8,404 nucleotides of DNA from a bacterium (GTDB lineage Bacteria > Chloroflexota > Limnocylindria > Limnocylindrales > Limnocylindraceae): NCBI GenBank assembly GCA_009919365.1, contig RGBZ01000034.1:1-8404 (forward strand), in the 5' to 3' direction. Both the position numbers and the translations under genes were made by a program. The notes under the pieces are model-generated. The model was given only the letters and a program-made list of their open reading frames with translations, was not told the origin of the DNA and searched no databases. Below, piece by piece: positions 6,489 to 8,404 of the stretch. Numbering within the stretch: the first letter of the stretch is position 1; the number at the start of each line of letters is the position of its first letter.

Positions 6489-8404
6489 ATGAGCGTTGCT
6501 CGCGAACCCCAAGAAGAACCAACTCGCGCTGCGATTCAAGACGAGGCGATTGTCGACAATCTCGACCTGCTGCTCGCCTGTCTCCCGGGCGAGATCGTCG
6601 CTGCCATCCGCGAGCTGGCAACCCGCGAAGAGCTTGCCGCTGGGCGTGACGGACTCCTGGAGATCGTGATGGATCGCGGTCGCCGCCCAGAGGCGCGACT
6701 CACCTCCGGTGATGTAACCCTTCTGGACCGCGAGGTGACGGACGAAGACCTGAACTGGGTGATCTCGCGTATCGGTAACTTTGGTGGCGATAATCGCGCC
6801 GGCATCGAGCGCACCCTGCATCGCATCTCAGCAATCCGCAATCGATCAGATCGAGTTGTCGGCCTCACCTGCCGTGTCGGCCGGTCGGTGTTTGGCACGA
6901 TCGAGATTCTGCGCGATCACATTGAGGCGGGACGATCGATTCTGATCATGGGCCGCCCAGGCGTTGGTAAGACCACGATGCTCCGCGAGGCGGCGCGCGT
7001 CCTCGCCTCAGAGTTCAGCAAGCGCGTGGTGGTGGTCGACACGTCGAACGAGATCGCCGGCGATGGTGACATTCCACATCCTGCGATTGGTAAGGCGCGC
7101 CGCATGCAGGTGAGTGCACCAGAGCGCCAGCACCTTGTGATGATTGAGGCGGTCGAGAATCACATGCCAGAAGTGATCGTGATCGACGAGATCGGCACCG
7201 AAGCAGAGGCGATCGCCGCCCGAACGATCGCCGAGCGCGGCGTGCAGCTGATCGGCACCGCCCACGGCAACAGCCTCGACAACCTGATGTTGAACCCAAC
7301 GCTCACCGACCTGATCGGCGGCATTCAGAGCGTCACCCTCGGCGACGACGAGGCGCGACGTCGCCGCACGCAGAAGAGCGTCTTGGAGCGCAAGGCACCA
7401 CCCACCTTTGATGTGATCGTTGAGATCATTGATCGCGACCACATCTTGGTACACGAAGATGTTGCGGGCACGGTCGATGCGCTCTTACGCGGTGACGCGG
7501 TGGCCCCAGAGGAGCGCTGGCGCGATGAGGGCGGCGTCCGCCGATCTCATGCGCGCATTCGACCTGGACAGACGGCGCAGGGTGAATCGCGTCGGTTTGG
7601 TGGCTTAACCCCAGGCGACGAGCGTCGCGGTCGAAGTGGTGATCGCGGCGATCGTGGCGATGAGGGTCGTGGCGGCTGGCGACGCAACCGCGAACAGGCG
7701 CGACAGATTGAAACCATCCCGGGTGGCACCGCCACGCCAGTGATTCGAGCGTTTGAAGGAGACCCTGTCGGTGGGGGAAGCTGGCGACCGGAGCGCGGTT
7801 GGAGCCACAACTCGATGTCCGCGGCGATTTCCGAAATGGATCACGAACTGATCGGGCGAACGGTGGGTGGCGCGTTGGTTCCACCTGAGTGGGATGAGGC
7901 ACCAGACGCCGATGATGATGTGCGAGAAGTCAGTCAGCTCCCGCAACTGCGCGTGTTGGCACACGGCATCTCGCGCAAGAAGCTAGAGGCGGCGATTCGC
8001 GAACTTGGACTACCAGCAACCACAGCGCGCACCGCAGATGAGGCCGACGCCGTGGTGACGATCCGGAATGAGTTCAAGCAGCGCGGCACACCGATTGTGG
8101 ATGCGGAACGACGTGGCGTGCCGGTACATGTGTTGAAGAGCAACGCCTCTGAACAGATGGAACGCGCACTCCTCGACATCTATCAGTTGCCACACGATCC
8201 GCGCGAGATCGCGATGCGCGAGGCGAAGGCGGGGATTGAGGAGGTGGGACGCACCCAACATCCAGTTGAGCTTGCACCGCAAAATGCCTACATCCGTCGC
8301 CTTCAGCACCAGCTCGCCGGAGATGCGGGTGTCACCAGCAGTTCGCGCGGCCGCGATCCACATCGTCGCGTTCGACTTGAACCTCAAGGTCGACCCTCAA
8401 GCAC
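6489..8404 (+). CDS. R3H domain-containing AAA ATPase (SpoIIIAA/Ycf45-like), 3' partial
   Basis: I translated this frame from ATG 6489 to the window end and found no stop in 638 complete codons. An N-terminal helical region (about 1-150, with [19 protein letters not shown]) precedes a strongly conserved P-loop ATPase domain: Walker [10 protein letters not shown] (155-163), [19 protein letters not shown], Walker B VIVIDE (229-234), LIGTAHGN, and [11 protein letters not shown] followed by the [11 protein letters not shown] block. Residues about 350-430 form a charged, glycine/arginine-rich linker. A predicted globular segment (about 480-560) follows, then a C-terminal R3H domain with R603-R604-L-Q-H607 in [12 protein letters not shown]3H domains bind single-stranded nucleic acid. 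The family occurs in cyanobacteria, plastids, Deinococcus and Chloroflexota, and its cellular role is not settled. The R3H domain seems nearly complete, so the stop is probably close beyond the window. Confidence 0.93.
   Translation, partial: MSVAREPQEEPTRAAIQDEAIVDNLDLLLACLPGEIVAAIRELATREELAAGRDGLLEIVMDRGRRPEARLTSGDVTLLDREVTDEDLNWVISRIGNFGGDNRAGIERTLHRISAIRNRSDRVVGLTCRVGRSVFGTIEILRDHIEAGRSILIMGRPGVGKTTMLREAARVLASEFSKRVVVVDTSNEIAGDGDIPHPAIGKARRMQVSAPERQHLVMIEAVENHMPEVIVIDEIGTEAEAIAARTIAERGVQLIGTAHGNSLDNLMLNPTLTDLIGGIQSVTLGDDEARRRRTQKSVLERKAPPTFDVIVEIIDRDHILVHEDVAGTVDALLRGDAVAPEERWRDEGGVRRSHARIRPGQTAQGESRRFGGLTPGDERRGRSGDRGDRGDEGRGGWRRNREQARQIETIPGGTATPVIRAFEGDPVGGGSWRPERGWSHNSMSAAISEMDHELIGRTVGGALVPPEWDEAPDADDDVREVSQLPQLRVLAHGISRKKLEAAIRELGLPATTARTADEADAVVTIRNEFKQRGTPIVDAERRGVPVHVLKSNASEQMERALLDIYQLPHDPREIAMREAKAGIEEVGRTQHPVELAPQNAYIRRLQHQLAGDAGVTSSSRGRDPHRRVRLEPQGRPSS
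7638..7664 (+). repeat. Three 9-base tandem units encoding GDR-GDR-GDE
   Basis: Three in-frame 9-base units (the first two follow GGYGATCGY, the third ends in GAG) encode residues 384-392 of the R3H ATPase. They lie in a glycine/arginine-rich stretch that continues as GRGGWRRN. It looks like a disordered RG-type linker between the ATPase and R3H domains. Confidence 0.7.

Overview
The window is GC-rich, densely packed chromosomal DNA from a bacterium. It carries eight protein-coding genes, and the longest stretch with no gene is 85 bases (4832-4916). Gene content suggests a free-living member of the Chloroflexota or a relative: obg and nadD next to rsfS, a stand-alone HNH endonuclease of the 'NSEVLVLNQDYEPLNV' type, a class II tRNA nucleotidyltransferase, the pdxS-pdxT pair, and an R3H-domain ATPase of the SpoIIIAA/Ycf45 type. 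This lineage is an inference from family resemblance, not from a search. I see no rRNA, tRNA, CRISPR array, insertion sequence, prophage or plasmid gene.

Layout. Positions 1-1692 (+) hold the 3' part of an obg gene whose frame runs without a stop into a NadD-like domain, giving an Obg-NadD fusion. rsfS (1725-2093, +) follows. Its stop codon directly abuts the stop codon of galE, which comes from the other strand. The minus-strand run, read right to left, is HNH endonuclease (4831-4298), cca (4301-3075) and galE (3065-2094), with a 4-base overlap and a 9-base gap. An 85-base divergent promoter region separates the HNH gene from pdxS (4917-5816, +). pdxT (5821-6435, +) follows 4 bases later. 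The long R3H ATPase gene (6489 onward, +) leaves the window without a stop codon.

How the genes work together. Obg and RsfS both act on the large ribosomal subunit, and NadD belongs to NAD synthesis; obg, nadD and rsfS are neighbours in many bacteria. PdxS and PdxT form one PLP synthase. Cca matures or repairs tRNA 3' ends. GalE supplies UDP-galactose for envelope sugars. The R3H protein is a predicted nucleic-acid-binding ATPase. Most of this is housekeeping, and I found no defence, secondary-metabolite or mobile system.

Three points deserve attention. (1) In the fused NadD domain the first strand, the glycine-rich loop and two further signature motifs are altered, while the rest of the fold is kept. 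(2) The conserved GAVRD block of cca is present in the DNA but lies upstream of the only usable start codon and is sealed off by two in-frame stops. (3) Several genes share one start architecture: a -10-like xAnnnT hexamer exactly 6 bases before ATG and no clear Shine-Dalgarno sequence, which points to leaderless mRNAs.
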